A stretch of 64,000 bases of DNA from Amycolatopsis lexingtonensis (lineage in GTDB: Bacteria > Actinomycetota > Actinomycetes > Mycobacteriales > Pseudonocardiaceae), in NCBI RefSeq assembly GCF_014873755.1, contig NZ_JADBEG010000001.1:3598501-3662500 (forward strand), in the 5' to 3' direction. Below, in pieces: positions 43,469-53,388 of the stretch (positions within the stretch are counted from its first letter, which is position 1; every line of letters starts with the position of its first letter). The position numbers were made by a program, and so were the translations under genes. Below the pieces are notes generated by a model. The model was given only the letters and a program-made list of their open reading frames with translations, searched no databases and was not told the origin of the DNA.

Positions 43469-44647
43469 TCAGCGGATCGCCGCCTGGATACCGGCGGCGC
43501 TCGCCCGGGCGCCAGGGACGTTCGGCGTGCAGAACTCCGCCACCATCGCCAGGAGCCGCCCCGAGGCCGCGTCCTGCGAAGCTGTCACGTCCGGGCTGGA
43601 CCCGACCGTGATCCCGCGAGTGCCGGTCTCGTCGCTCATGCTCCACGTGTTGTACCCGGGCACGTCCCCGGCGTGCCCCCAGACCTCGGGAGCGCCCGGA
43701 CCGCAGGGCCCCACCAGGGAGATCCGCATCAGCCCCAGCCCATAACCGATCCGCCCCTCCGTGTCCGGCCACGGAACCGTGGTCTTCATCTGCGCGAGCA
43801 GGCCGGCCGGCAGCAGCTCGCCGCCGAGCAGTGCGTGGAAGAAACGGTTCAGGTCGGTCCCGCTCGAAATGATGTCCCCGGCGCCGAAGTAGCGGCTGAG
43901 GTTGTAGGCGGTGACGTCGGTGAGCCCGTGCGGGGCCGGGTAGAGCTGCTCGTAGCCGTGCATGGCCGGGTTCGGCACGAGCGGGAAGTCCCTCGGCAGG
44001 AAGGTGTCGGCCAGGTGCAGCGGACCGGTGATCCAGTCGGCCAGCACCTGCTCGAACCGACGACCGGTGAGCTTTTCCACCAGCAGGGCCAGCACGTTGT
44101 AGCCGGTGTTGGAGTACGACCAGCCCGTGCCCGGCGGGAACAGCAGCGGCTGCACGGTGCTGTCGTGGATCGCCTCGACCTCATCGAAGTGCACGAAGCG
44201 TTCGGTGTCCAGTTCCGGCAGGGTCGTCCAGGTGTACTGCGGGGCGAGGTCCCGGGGCAGGCCGCTGGTGTGTTGCAGCAGCTGGCGGACGGTGATCGGC
44301 TCCGGGTAGGGCAGCAGGCCGGGCAGGTACTCCGAGATCGGCGCGTCCAACCGCAGTCGGCCCTTCGCGGCGAGCTTCAGCACGAGGGTCGCCGTAAACG
44401 TCTTGGACACGCTGCCGATGCGGAACCGCCCGCCGATGTCCGGCTTCGCCCCGGTGATGATGTCACCGGATCCGGCCCGCCCCCGCCAGTGGCCGGCCGG
44501 ATCCGCCGCGATCGCGATGATTCCCACGTTTCCGGCCTGCACGGCCGCGTCCAGTGCGGTCTGACGTGGATCGGTTCCCGCGGCGGCGGTACCGGTTCCG
44601 GCGAGCAGAAGCACGGCGCAAGCAGCGGCTACGATCGATCGGCGCAT
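43469..44647 (-). CDS. secreted serine hydrolase (class C beta-lactamase / D-Ala-D-Ala carboxypeptidase family)
   Basis: A 392-residue protein. The signal peptide is MRRSIVAAACAVLLLAGTGT with a cleavage-like TAAAG. The active-site motif SVSK (GSVSKTFTATL) and YSN (WSYSNTGYNVL) are present, and GHAGDVPGYN replaces the KTG box as HAG, as in many family members. The ATG at 44647 starts the signal peptide. Likely acts on peptidoglycan or D-amino-acid peptides outside the cell. Confidence 0.9.
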   Translation of the reverse strand: MRRSIVAAACAVLLLAGTGTAAAGTDPRQTALDAAVQAGNVGIIAIAADPAGHWRGRAGSGDIITGAKPDIGGRFRIGSVSKTFTATLVLKLAAKGRLRLDAPISEYLPGLLPYPEPITVRQLLQHTSGLPRDLAPQYTWTTLPELDTERFVHFDEVEAIHDSTVQPLLFPPGTGWSYSNTGYNVLALLVEKLTGRRFEQVLADWITGPLHLADTFLPRDFPLVPNPAMHGYEQLYPAPHGLTDVTAYNLSRYFGAGDIISSGTDLNRFFHALLGGELLPAGLLAQMKTTVPWPDTEGRIGYGLGLMRISLVGPCGPGAPEVWGHAGDVPGYNTWSMSDETGTRGITVGSSPDVTASQDAASGRLLAMVAEFCTPNVPGARASAAGIQAAIR

Positions 44648-45113
44648 GGTTCCCCCCGGAGTTGTGCGGTCGCGAGACCGTAGCGCAGTCCGGCCGATGC
44701 CGTAAGGGATTCCGTCCTGTTGATTCGTCTTTTCCTTGCGCAGTATGAGGTTCTCACACAGTCGCGACCGTCCATTGCGTGCGGGGTTGGTCGAGATCGA
44801 GTTCGCGTTTCGTGGACGCGATCGCAGGTATGCCGCATTGCTCGACCAGCGCGTCACATCGTCCTGTGCCGTCAGCTCCTACCGCAGCTCGAACGTTCTC
44901 AACTGCCGATTTGCGAGCGTTCGCGCCTTGTGCCTATACCGTGCAGGGTGAGCATTGGCGCACGACCCTCGTGATTCTCGCTCTGACTGCAGTCAGAGCG
45001 GCTCCGAAAGGAGCTGGTCGACCTTGAGCCATCCGGCTGCCGGCTGAGGGCAAGCGATAGGCGAACTGCTCTTCGGCGCTGTCTCGCCTGCTCTGTAGAC
45101 GTTGCGGCGCCGG
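44648..45113. other. 466-bp gap without gene
   Basis: No coding frame is credible. The gap holds the promoter of the serine hydrolase on its left and, on its right, a long palindrome described separately. Confidence 0.45.
44979..45000. terminator. 22-bp perfect palindrome, possible terminator of the NB-ARC gene
   Basis: Centred between 44989 and 44990; the core is CTCTGACTGCAGTCAGAG with matching CG and CG outside. It lies about 115 bp past the stop of the minus-strand NB-ARC gene. It could end that transcript or be a binding site for an unknown dimeric regulator. There is no clear T-run. Confidence 0.35.
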
Positions 45114-48100
45114 TCAGCTGGAGCCTACGCACACGAACGGTCGCCGGTACGGGTCCTGCGCAGTGACCAGGGCAAGTGCGCTCGCCGGGCGGCTTCCCGC
45201 GGCGACCCGCCGGTGAAACTCGGTCATGGCTTGCGTCGCGGCGTTCCTGCCGACCCTTGTCACCGCGGCCACGACCGTGCTGACACCGGACGCCAGCAAT
45301 GCGCCGGCGAAGCCCAGCGGCTCGTCGCCCGGCCTGACGTGGGTCAATGCGAGTTCGCTCGCCGCCAAGACTACCTGCGCCGGCGGCACGCCGAGCCGAA
45401 GCACGTCATGAGCGAACAGAGGGCCGTCCGCCAGTTCGAGTCGTGAGAACAAGGCATTTTCTGGCTCATGCTGGCCCTGGACCGCCAGATGAGCCATTCC
45501 CGCCCCATCCAGGCACTCCAGCACCGCCGCGACGGTTGCGTCTCGCCCGCTCAACGACACCGCGTGCGGATAGAGCCTGAGCAGGCCTTCGAACTCACTC
45601 CCGTCGGTCTCGACACCGGGCCCACGGATCAGGACCGTCTCACCCACGCGGTCGCGCTTCGGCGGAAGCTCCGCTGCCAGCCACGCCGTCGCGGAAGGAG
45701 TGACCACGTAGGGACGGCTCTGCAATGACGGTAGGGAGCCCCACGAGACCGAATGCAGCGGCCCGCTGGGAACGATCACCAGTTCGCGATCGGATAGCAG
45801 CTTCGCCAGCGGTGCCAGCAGCAGGTCGTCCAAACAGCCAGCTCGCCTGCGCGCCGATGCGATCACCACCTCGGCGATCGGCTGCGGTAAGTCGTCCGGC
45901 GCGTACGCGTCGATGTCCGCGTAAAGCTCCCACGCAAGTTCCTCCGCGCGACGACGGCTGCCGATCTGCACGACGTGGGCGTTCCGCCCGACGATCACCA
46001 CCGCGAGCTGGGTCTCGCCGATCGCGAGGAAGTTGACGAAGGCGCGGTCGCCGAGCTGGTCCGTGAGCTGAAAGAAGCTGGCCCGTCGTCGGGAACCACC
46101 TCGCGTGTTGGCCTGCCGGCCGAGGCGGGAGATCTCGTGCTGCAGGGTGTTGTGGCGGGAGACCAGTTCGGCGGCGGGCTCACCGCGTAGCTGGGCCAGC
46201 TGGAGCGACCGCGTCAGCTGGCGGAACGCGTCGACGCGTTCAGCGAGCGCCGGGTCGTCGATCGGTGACTCGTACCGGTAGGCCGTCGCACGAGCGAGTT
46301 CGACCCACGCGAAAAGCCGTTGCGGGTCCTGATCAGCCGGCCGGTCGCTGAGCATCATCTGGATCCCCAGCTGTCCCAGTTCGCGGGCGTGCATCGCGGT
46401 GCCGCCGGCCAAGTCCGGACCGGCAGGACGGTCGTTGCGGTGATCCAGCTCGATGAGCCCGTTGCGCACACACGACAGGGCACGGCGCCGGTTGCCCATC
46501 GCAACCGCGATCTCTGCGCGGCAGAGCCAGCGAAGGACCTGGTGGTCGGTCGGCGTCATGTAACGCGGCTTGGGCACTCTGTCCATCTCCGCTTCGGCCT
46601 CTCCCACCCGACCCAGCCTGAGGAGCACCCGAACGGCCAGCAGACGCGCCGCCGCCGACTCGTCGACCAGCCTCAAGTTGTGGAGGCGGTCGGCCAGCCG
46701 CACCGCACATTCGGCCAGCCACCCGGTGACCGCTCCGTTAGCCAGTCCGAACTTGACGTCCGCCCGCAACCGGGTCAACGCCGCGACCGCAGACCACCCG
46801 ATGTCACCGTTGGTCGAGAACCTCCGTTCGGCAGCGTGCGCGAACTCATGGGCGACACGGCCGTTCCCGTCGAGCAACGCCGCCACAGCGCGGAGCAACT
46901 CAGCCTCCGCAAGATCCGCGTCGTCGACCGCGTGCTCGGCCGCCGCGATCACTTCATCCAAGCTGTTGGCCGCCTCGTTCGACAGTCCGGCCAGCAGCAG
47001 AGCTTCGGCCTGGTCCAGCCAGATCCGTCGCAGGTAGCTGGGCTCCGACGACGCCAGTGCCCGGCTCGCCCGCTCGAAGTGCTGCAACGCGCCGGGTACG
47101 TCGCCGACGTGGCGCGCGAACAGCCCCAGATTGTGCTCAGCGGCAACTCGGCAAAGCGCGGTGACCGGGCTTTGCTGGTCTCCGGACTCCTTCTCGCGGA
47201 AGCGCCTCGCGATCGCCACGACGTTCTGGCGCTCGGCCGCCAGCCAGGCGATGGCCTGCTCGTCATTCTTCAGCTTCAGCGTGGGGCTGGCCGGTCCGGG
47301 TATCACCGGCCGGTTGCGACCGTGCTGAGGGTTGAGCAGGTCGAGCGCCCGACACGACATGTAGGTGTGATAAACGAAGAGGCGATCGAGCGCGTGTTCT
47401 CGCTCATCGCGATGCGACCCTTCCCCGCCCAGTTCCGCGGAGTAGGCCCGCAGGAGGTCATGGAGGAAGAATCTGCCGTTCGCGGCCTGCCGGACGAGGT
47501 TGACGCGCATCAAGCTGTGCAGCGCATCGCCTGCCTCAGCGCGGGTGATGTCTCCGGTCAGGGCCGCGAGCCCATAGTCGTCGATGGCGCAGCCGGAAGG
47601 CGGCACACTCATCAGCCGGAACGCTCGAGCTTGCAGCGGACTCAGTTGCTGGTACGACCACGAGAACACCGAACGCACGGCAATGCGCGCGTGACCGTGC
47701 GAGCCGAGAAGAGCCAGCTTCCGCCGCTCGTCGGCGAGCTCGCCAGCGAGATCACGCAGTTTGGTCTGGGGCCTCTCCAGGGCCAGCTCGGCCACGATGC
47801 GGAGCGCGATCGGCAAACAGGCGCACTGCTCGACCAGCTCGTCCGCTGCGGCAGGCTCGTCGTCCACGCGTGTCGTGAGCCGCCGTCTCAGGAGATCTAC
47901 CGCATCTTCGTGCGAGAGCAGGTCGACGGTTACCCGGGACGCCCCCTGGGTGACTGAAAGGCCTGGGAGGGCGTCGCGGCTTGTCACGACGACGAAGCAG
48001 CTGACCGTGCCCGGCAGCAAGGGCTCGATTTGATCGACCGTGCGAGCGTTGTCCAAGATGACCAGGATGCGCCGATCGGCCACCATCGACCGGTACATGC

Positions 48101-48491
48101 TGGCCCTGCGGTCGAGCCCAGCCGGCATCGTCGCCTCGGCGATACCGAGCGCGCGCAGGAGATCGGCGAGCACGTCTTCGGGGGCGGCGGGATCTTCGGT
48201 GTCGTACCCGCGCAGGTTGACGTAGAGCTGCCCATCGGGGAATCTCCCACTCACCCGATGGCCCCAGTGCACGGCCAAGGCGGTCTTTCCCACTCCCGCC
48301 GTGCCGGAGAGTGACGAGATCACGACCGACGTCGTGGTTCTGGAGCCGTCGAGCAACCGGTCAAGCTCGTCGAGCTGCTCGGTCCGGCCGGTGAACCCGG
48401 AGATATCGGGCGGGAGCTCTCGCGGAACCGGCAACTGTGGTCCACGAAGGGTCGCCGACTCGAAGGGCGGTGCGCCGTCGTGCTCCGCCAC
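45114..48491 (-). CDS. NB-ARC-TPR-CHAT STAND protein with altered CHAT active site
   Basis: A 1125-residue protein. NB-ARC ATPase at about residues 30-300: FTGRTEQLDELDRLL, P-loop GTAGVGKTALAVHWG, Walker B RILVILDNA, VVTSRD. Winged helix and helical TPR-like region follow at about 300-830. The last 270 residues have the CHAT (caspase-like) fold. There the usual histidine motif is HLAVQGQHE (Q at 1005 where H is expected) and the usual catalytic Cys motif is VLAASELALT (S1045 where C is expected). It may act as a sensor or scaffold without protease activity. GTG start with GGAGG upstream. Confidence 0.85.
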   Translation of the reverse strand: MAEHDGAPPFESATLRGPQLPVPRELPPDISGFTGRTEQLDELDRLLDGSRTTTSVVISSLSGTAGVGKTALAVHWGHRVSGRFPDGQLYVNLRGYDTEDPAAPEDVLADLLRALGIAEATMPAGLDRRASMYRSMVADRRILVILDNARTVDQIEPLLPGTVSCFVVVTSRDALPGLSVTQGASRVTVDLLSHEDAVDLLRRRLTTRVDDEPAAADELVEQCACLPIALRIVAELALERPQTKLRDLAGELADERRKLALLGSHGHARIAVRSVFSWSYQQLSPLQARAFRLMSVPPSGCAIDDYGLAALTGDITRAEAGDALHSLMRVNLVRQAANGRFFLHDLLRAYSAELGGEGSHRDEREHALDRLFVYHTYMSCRALDLLNPQHGRNRPVIPGPASPTLKLKNDEQAIAWLAAERQNVVAIARRFREKESGDQQSPVTALCRVAAEHNLGLFARHVGDVPGALQHFERASRALASSEPSYLRRIWLDQAEALLLAGLSNEAANSLDEVIAAAEHAVDDADLAEAELLRAVAALLDGNGRVAHEFAHAAERRFSTNGDIGWSAVAALTRLRADVKFGLANGAVTGWLAECAVRLADRLHNLRLVDESAAARLLAVRVLLRLGRVGEAEAEMDRVPKPRYMTPTDHQVLRWLCRAEIAVAMGNRRRALSCVRNGLIELDHRNDRPAGPDLAGGTAMHARELGQLGIQMMLSDRPADQDPQRLFAWVELARATAYRYESPIDDPALAERVDAFRQLTRSLQLAQLRGEPAAELVSRHNTLQHEISRLGRQANTRGGSRRRASFFQLTDQLGDRAFVNFLAIGETQLAVVIVGRNAHVVQIGSRRRAEELAWELYADIDAYAPDDLPQPIAEVVIASARRRAGCLDDLLLAPLAKLLSDRELVIVPSGPLHSVSWGSLPSLQSRPYVVTPSATAWLAAELPPKRDRVGETVLIRGPGVETDGSEFEGLLRLYPHAVSLSGRDATVAAVLECLDGAGMAHLAVQGQHEPENALFSRLELADGPLFAHDVLRLGVPPAQVVLAASELALTHVRPGDEPLGFAGALLASGVSTVVAAVTRVGRNAATQAMTEFHRRVAAGSRPASALALVTAQDPYRRPFVCVGSS

Positions 48492-48794
48492 CCAGCCTCC
48501 TGATCACCCTCTCGCTGACGTACCCGATACGGTAGCGCCTCGCCAGCTGTCGGGCAGGAACACGTGACGATGACGTCGGGTTGATCGCCCGTCGACCGAC
48601 GCGACGGCGGCCGGTGCCCAGGTCAAGCAGCGAAGCCTGCGGCTCGTAGATGACGAGCAGGCCCGGTAACGAACTGCTCCGCCCACGGCGGTTTCACTAG
48701 CTCTCGACAAGCTATTTTGTCCCGCTTTTGTCAAGTACCGACGCCTCGCTCTACGCGAGCTGCACAACGTTGACCCGCCATTCGCGGCTTTATC
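48492..48794. other. 303-bp divergent gap
   Basis: Lies between the NB-ARC-CHAT gene and the broken STAND NTPase gene. No gene is seen; TAGCTCTCGACAAGCTA near 48701-48715 is an imperfect inverted repeat of unknown meaning. Confidence 0.35.
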
Positions 48795-49668
48795 ATGGTC
48801 CTGGCGGCGACCTTGACACGGGAAGCCGACGCAATCGAGCGAAATGACCAGGTGGCGGAGAACTCGGCTTCGGGCAGATTCACGGGTCCGGTGGTCCAAG
48901 CCGCCACCGTGCACGGCGGCGTGCACATCGGTAACGCCGAACCAGTGCGCAGTTACTACCTAACGCGGGTCGAGTCGTTCGCACCTCGAAGCCTGATCGG
49001 CCGCGACGACGAACTTGCCGAACTGGCCCGGTTCTGTACCTCGCCCGACACCGCAGGCGCCTACGCCTGATGGCGCGCTGACGCTTGGTCGAGCAAGTCG
49101 GCGTTGCTGAGCACATTCGTCCTCGAACCGCCGCCCGGGGTCCGGGTCGTCGCCTTCTTCATCACCGGCAGCCAGCCCGACCAGAGCGACCGTCGAGCGT
49201 TCGTCGACAACCTACTCGAGCAGCTCTGCGCACTCCGCGGAATCCCCCTTCCGCAAGTCACCGATTCGACCAGGGAGACCCGCATGCTGGGGCTTCTGAC
49301 CGAAGTGGCGCAGGACTGCGTTCGGCGTGGTGAACAGCTCGCGCTGGTCGTGGACGGCCTGGATGAGGATCGCGGACTCGACGGCACTCCCGACGCACAC
49401 AGCATCGCCGCCCTGCTCCCGATGAGACCGCCAGCAGGGATGCGCGTGATCGTCTCCGGACGAGACAGCCCACCCCTTCCCGACGGCGTGCCTGACGACC
49501 ACCCACTGCGCGACCCGGCGGTCATCCGCCGGCTCGCCCCGTCCGAAAAGGCTCGCGACGTGCGCGATGCAAAAGAGCGCGATCTCAAACGGCTCCTCCA
49601 CGGTTCATCCATCGAGCAGGACCTGCTCGGGCTGCTCACGGCGGCCTCCGGCGGACTCACAACGCCCG
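48795..49668 (+). pseudogene. STAND-type P-loop NTPase, broken
   Basis: The N-terminal part (GPVVQAATVHGGVHIGNAEP, FAPRSLIGRDDELAELARF) is followed by an in-frame TGA at 49068-49070 exactly where related proteins have tryptophan (GAYA-stop-WRADAW). After it the same frame continues: Walker A region AWSSKSALLSTFVL with S in place of the expected G, FVDNLLEQLCALRGIPLP, Walker B LALVVDGLDEDRG and VIVSGRD. The gene is then cut by an IS701-family element. Nonsense mutation, Walker A change and insertion all indicate inactivation. Confidence 0.75.
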
Positions 49669-49672
49669 CTAG

Positions 49673-51260
49673 CTTGAGTTTTAACCTGTTTGGCGGGGTC
49701 GTGGGTTGCTGGACTTGGTTTTCTTGCCGTGTTTGGGTTTTTGCTTGTTCGTGCCGGTGACGGTGTGGACGTCGTGGCGTGTGGCGGGCTGCTGGTTGGG
49801 CAGTCCCGCGGGTCGTCCGGGGCCGGGCCGGGAAGGTTTCGGGACACGGGCGGGACAGGCCAGTTGTGGACGCAGGTTGCGAAACCCCCGTCGGATCCGT
49901 GCCGGGCTGAGTCGCTGGGCGGGGCGGGGTTTCTCCCAGGGGCGGCGCAGATCCTCGGTGAGGTCGCGGGCGAGGCGGAGCTGGGTGTAGGCGATCAGAA
50001 GAAGCCAGGTCCAGCGGTCGGCGGCGTCGGCTGAGCGCAGTTTCGGGGTGGTCCAGCCGAGGGTTTGCTTGAGCATGCGGAAGGTGTGCTCGATGTCGAA
50101 CCGGCGCAGGAAAGCCTGCCAGGCCAGATCGACCTCGGCGACCTCGAGGCCGGTGCGGGAATGCCAGAGCCACACGGGTTTCGGGATCGCGCCGGAAGGC
50201 AGCCGCTGGACCTGCAGAAGGATGACGGTGCCGTCGAGGATGGGCAGGTCTCCGGTGTGGCCGGTCCAGGCGGTGCGGGAGGTGAGCTTGGGGTGCAGCC
50301 GGTCCCAGGCCCGGATCAGTGCTGGGCCGTAGAGCCGGGTCGTGGTCTCGATGGTGATATCCGGCTCGCCCCAGGTGGCCGGGTCGCCGAAGGCGAACTC
50401 GGCGCCGTGGCGGGCGGGGCGGCCGGGGCTGGGGCCGGGCCGCAACGGCGGCGCGGGACGGCGCAGCACCCGGTCCGACCGCATCCGCACCAGCACGACG
50501 ACCGGGAGATCGGCCAGCACGTGCGCGAGCCGGGGTCCGTCGTAGCCGGCGTCGGCCACGAGCAGGATTTCCGGATCCCCTGGTGACCAGTGTCCGGCGG
50601 TGATCAGCCGGTCCACGACGTCGCGGATCTGGCGGGCGGTCACGCTCGCGGTGTCGTCTCCGGGCGCGAGCCGGACCGCGTCCAGCGGCGCGGTCCACGA
50701 GTGCCGCCCGCTCTCCAGAGCGACGACGATCGAGTAGGGCCAGCCCGGCACCATGATGTGCTGGTCCTTGCCCCGGCCATAGGTGTGACACAGGATCCGT
50801 TGCGGGCTCGTGTGTGCTTCCGGGCGCAGCCAGCAGGTGACGTCCACCGCCAGTACCAGCCGCCCGTCCGCGGCACGAGGCAGCGACACCGTGGTCAGGG
50901 CGGTGCGTAACCGGTGGAAGTCGACCCGGCCCTGGGCCAGCGCGGCATAACCGCTGCCATGCCCGCGGCGATGCTCACCGGTCAGTGACAACTCCGCGAC
51001 CGAGCGGACCGGGCCGTCCACGCACAACACCGCGTCGGTCAGCTCGAACAACGCGTCCGCCCGCCGGGGCAGACAACGGTAGAACTCCTGCCGCAACGCC
51101 GACAGCTCCCCGGCCGCATCGACGTCCCCAGCATGGTGCACACTGATCAACTGAAGCCCTTGGTTCGATCTTCCATCTGTCGCAAGAGGAATGATCGAAC
51201 AAGGGCTTCACTCATGATCAACCAGGGTCTCACCCAGCCACGCAAACGTTAAAACTCAAG
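49673..51260 (-). mobile_element. IS701-family insertion sequence
   Basis: Perfect terminal inverted repeats CTTGAGTTTTAAC stand at both ends (from 49673 and, inverted, to 51260), flanked on both sides by CTAG (49669-49672 and 51261-51264), the 4-bp target type reported for IS701 (YTAR). Length about 1588 bp with one transposase gene. What follows on the right does not continue the STAND gene, so an adjacent deletion probably occurred. Confidence 0.82.
49681..51150 (-). CDS. IS701/IS4-type transposase
   Basis: A 489-residue DDE transposase of the large actinobacterial type: VLAVDVTCWLRPEAHTSPQR, EILLVADAGYDGPRLAHVLA and FDIEHTFRMLKQTLGWTTPK carry the catalytic D, D and E. The C-terminal tail is basic (KQKPKHGKKTKSSNPRPRQT). 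The stop TAA overlaps the left terminal repeat. It appears intact. Confidence 0.87.
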   Translation of the reverse strand: MISVHHAGDVDAAGELSALRQEFYRCLPRRADALFELTDAVLCVDGPVRSVAELSLTGEHRRGHGSGYAALAQGRVDFHRLRTALTTVSLPRAADGRLVLAVDVTCWLRPEAHTSPQRILCHTYGRGKDQHIMVPGWPYSIVVALESGRHSWTAPLDAVRLAPGDDTASVTARQIRDVVDRLITAGHWSPGDPEILLVADAGYDGPRLAHVLADLPVVVLVRMRSDRVLRRPAPPLRPGPSPGRPARHGAEFAFGDPATWGEPDITIETTTRLYGPALIRAWDRLHPKLTSRTAWTGHTGDLPILDGTVILLQVQRLPSGAIPKPVWLWHSRTGLEVAEVDLAWQAFLRRFDIEHTFRMLKQTLGWTTPKLRSADAADRWTWLLLIAYTQLRLARDLTEDLRRPWEKPRPAQRLSPARIRRGFRNLRPQLACPARVPKPSRPGPGRPAGLPNQQPATRHDVHTVTGTNKQKPKHGKKTKSSNPRPRQTG

Positions 51261-51264
51261 CTAG

Positions 51265-52043
51265 GGGGCCCGTGCCTCCATGCCGCAGGCACTCTGGCCC
51301 GGTTGCGAGAGGCGAAAGCCTGCTTGTTCGGCCCACGTTTCCCGGTCCCGGACAGCTCCCTCCGGGTCGCCGAGTTTCCTGACGCCAGCAGAGTCCGCCG
51401 CCACGCTCTCCGTGATCGTCGAGGAGATCGACGAGTACCAGAAACCATCGCGATCAGTCCCGGCCCAGACCACGACAGTCCATCTCCGTCACTGCAGCGC
51501 GGCCCGGGATCGGTCGCGGTCGCGCAGATAGGCGCTGAGCCGGATCCGCAGCCCGCGCACATCCGGCAACGGGACGCTGAAGCTGTAGACCGGCCGATAG
51601 CCGGCCGTGTTCTCCCAGCTGGAGCAGGGACCGCTCACGTACACGAACCCGTCTTCGGTATCCGGCCGGGGCACCGACTAGACCTGCTCACTGCCCCGGC
51701 CAGCCCGGGTTCCTTTCGACTGGCGTTCTCGCCAACAGCGGCGGGTCTTCATCACCTCGCCCAGCGCGGCGACGAAGCCGGAGATGTCCTGTTCCGGCAG
51801 CCCGGGGCCGCGTCCCGGCCAGACGTCAAGGTGCGCGGTCCAGCGTCGCATCGCCTTCGTCGCCGGGACAACCAGCATGGTCAACTCTGCTGCGATCACT
51901 GTCAGCAGCGAAGTCAAGCACACTGAAAGCACTGCCCCAACGGGTGATCAGACAGTGCGGACCCGTGTCACCGCTCCGGCGCGGCCTGCGAGCCGCCACG
52001 AGCGCAGCGGCTCGTCCCGCTCTCAGCAGCCCACCTTCCGTAC
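51265..52043. other. 779-bp stretch of unrecognised, probably decayed sequence
   Basis: Minus-strand frames here have partly protein-like text (RDRETWAEQAGFRLSQPGQ at about 51340; TAGYRPVYSFSVPLPDVRGL at about 51590; ISGFVAALGEVMKTRRCW at about 51760), but none is complete and none matches a family I recognise. They may be fragments of one or more genes truncated by the IS701-family insertion. Confidence 0.4.
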
Positions 52044-52352
52044 CTAGGATCGTTGGCTTCGCAGCCGGTGGGTGAACTCGGAGCGGGTGGCCCGGGACCA
52101 GAGGTGGCCGAATTGGGCCTGGTTGGCGCGGGCGGCGGCGCGTTCGCGTTCGATGAGCCGGCCGCAGGTGGGCGTCACCGCCGGGTCGTCCGGGTGCCGT
52201 CCGGCGAGTTCGGCCCATTGCTGGGCGGCGATGACGGCGTCGTGGTGCTCGCCGAGGCCTTCCTGGACTTCGGCGATGGCGCCGGCCAGCCGGGTGGCCT
52301 CCCGGCCGATTACCGGGGCGACGGCTTCGGCCGCGTAGCGCGCGGACGTCGA
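52044..52352 (-). pseudogene. C-terminal fragment of a CHAD-domain protein
   Basis: About 100 codons read RYAAEAVAPVIGREATRLAG, AIAEVQEGLGEHHDAVIAAQ and RAAARANQAQFGHLWSRATR, a typical end of the polyphosphate-binding CHAD domain. The N-terminal repeat and any partner CYTH domain are missing; upstream sequence in this frame is not CHAD-like. Confidence 0.6.
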
Positions 52353-52479
52353 TGCCGGTTGAGTCTCAGCGCGAGTCGGCCGCTGCCGACCGCGAGGTCG
52401 TGGTCGACTTCGGTCGGTTCCGCGGCCGCCGGCGTGCACTATCTGATCAGCTCGTCCGATTGTGTGCGCGGCCCTGCGG

Positions 52480-53286
52480 TCACCACTCAATGCTCGCTCG
52501 GTCCCCGGCGCGGGCAAAGCGCAGGCTGACCGCATGGGAGTTGAGCAGCTGGCTCACGTGCTCGCAGGCGGCGTAGAAGCCTCCGCCGAATCCGCTGCCG
52601 GGAGTCGCAGACCGGCGCACGGCCGTGCTCAAAGTCGTCAGTTCGCTCCGGAGGAACGAACTGACCGATCGGTTCGTCACCACAAGATCACCGGGCGCCC
52701 GGAGTGCGCCGGTCAAGTCCGCGATCTCGGTCTGGACCTCACTAATGTGCGCTTGGGCGACGCTAAGGGACTCCTGGGCCACCGAGGTGGTCACCGATGC
52801 CAATCGCACGGCCGCTTTGGCGCTGTCCGCCGGCCGACCACCGCGCAGCCAGCTCGACAGCAATTCGGTGACGCCTGCTGCGGCTGTTTCGGGATCGGGC
52901 AGTTCAATATCGTGGTCATAGGGCCGCAGCAGATAATCCGGAACGCAAGCGGGGGGTAGCGGAGGAGATCCGAGTCGCTCGGACAGGTGATGCCGACGTG
53001 CCGCAAGCATTCCCGCGGCGTATCCTTGGCCGAATTCGCTACGGCCCAGCCGGGGCAGATTCATGATCTGCACGTCGACGGAATGCAGGGCGACCTGGCC
53101 GGTAAACCTCCGAAGCTGAGCAGCCACCGACAGCGCTTGCTCGTACACGGCGACCAGGCGCTGGGCTTCGACCCACTCAGGCTGATTGTTGAGAATCGCT
53201 TCGGCCAGCATCTGGTAATGTGATTGCCGCGAAGCTTGGATGTACGAATCTTCTGATAGCGCTTCGGTGAGCCGATCCAGCCACAT
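52480..53286 (-). CDS. hypothetical protein, 268 aa, mostly helical
   Basis: A complete frame with ATG start (MWLDRLTEALSEDSYIQASR), balanced composition and long predicted helices (AQAHISEVQTEIADLTGALR). No signal, membrane segment or catalytic motif is seen and no family is recognised. It lies 100 bp upstream-adjacent to the FHA gene on the same strand order, so a link to the kinase/FHA group is possible but unsupported. Confidence 0.68.
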   Translation of the reverse strand: MWLDRLTEALSEDSYIQASRQSHYQMLAEAILNNQPEWVEAQRLVAVYEQALSVAAQLRRFTGQVALHSVDVQIMNLPRLGRSEFGQGYAAGMLAARRHHLSERLGSPPLPPACVPDYLLRPYDHDIELPDPETAAAGVTELLSSWLRGGRPADSAKAAVRLASVTTSVAQESLSVAQAHISEVQTEIADLTGALRAPGDLVVTNRSVSSFLRSELTTLSTAVRRSATPGSGFGGGFYAACEHVSQLLNSHAVSLRFARAGDRASIEW

Positions 53287-53388
53287 TATTTCTCCTCAGG
53301 CGGTGTCCACGCCGGACCGAGGTCGCAGGGCGGGTGGTAAGTCCCGATCGGCCGTTTCGCCGGGCTGGTCGCGGAGCGTGGCGCGGCC

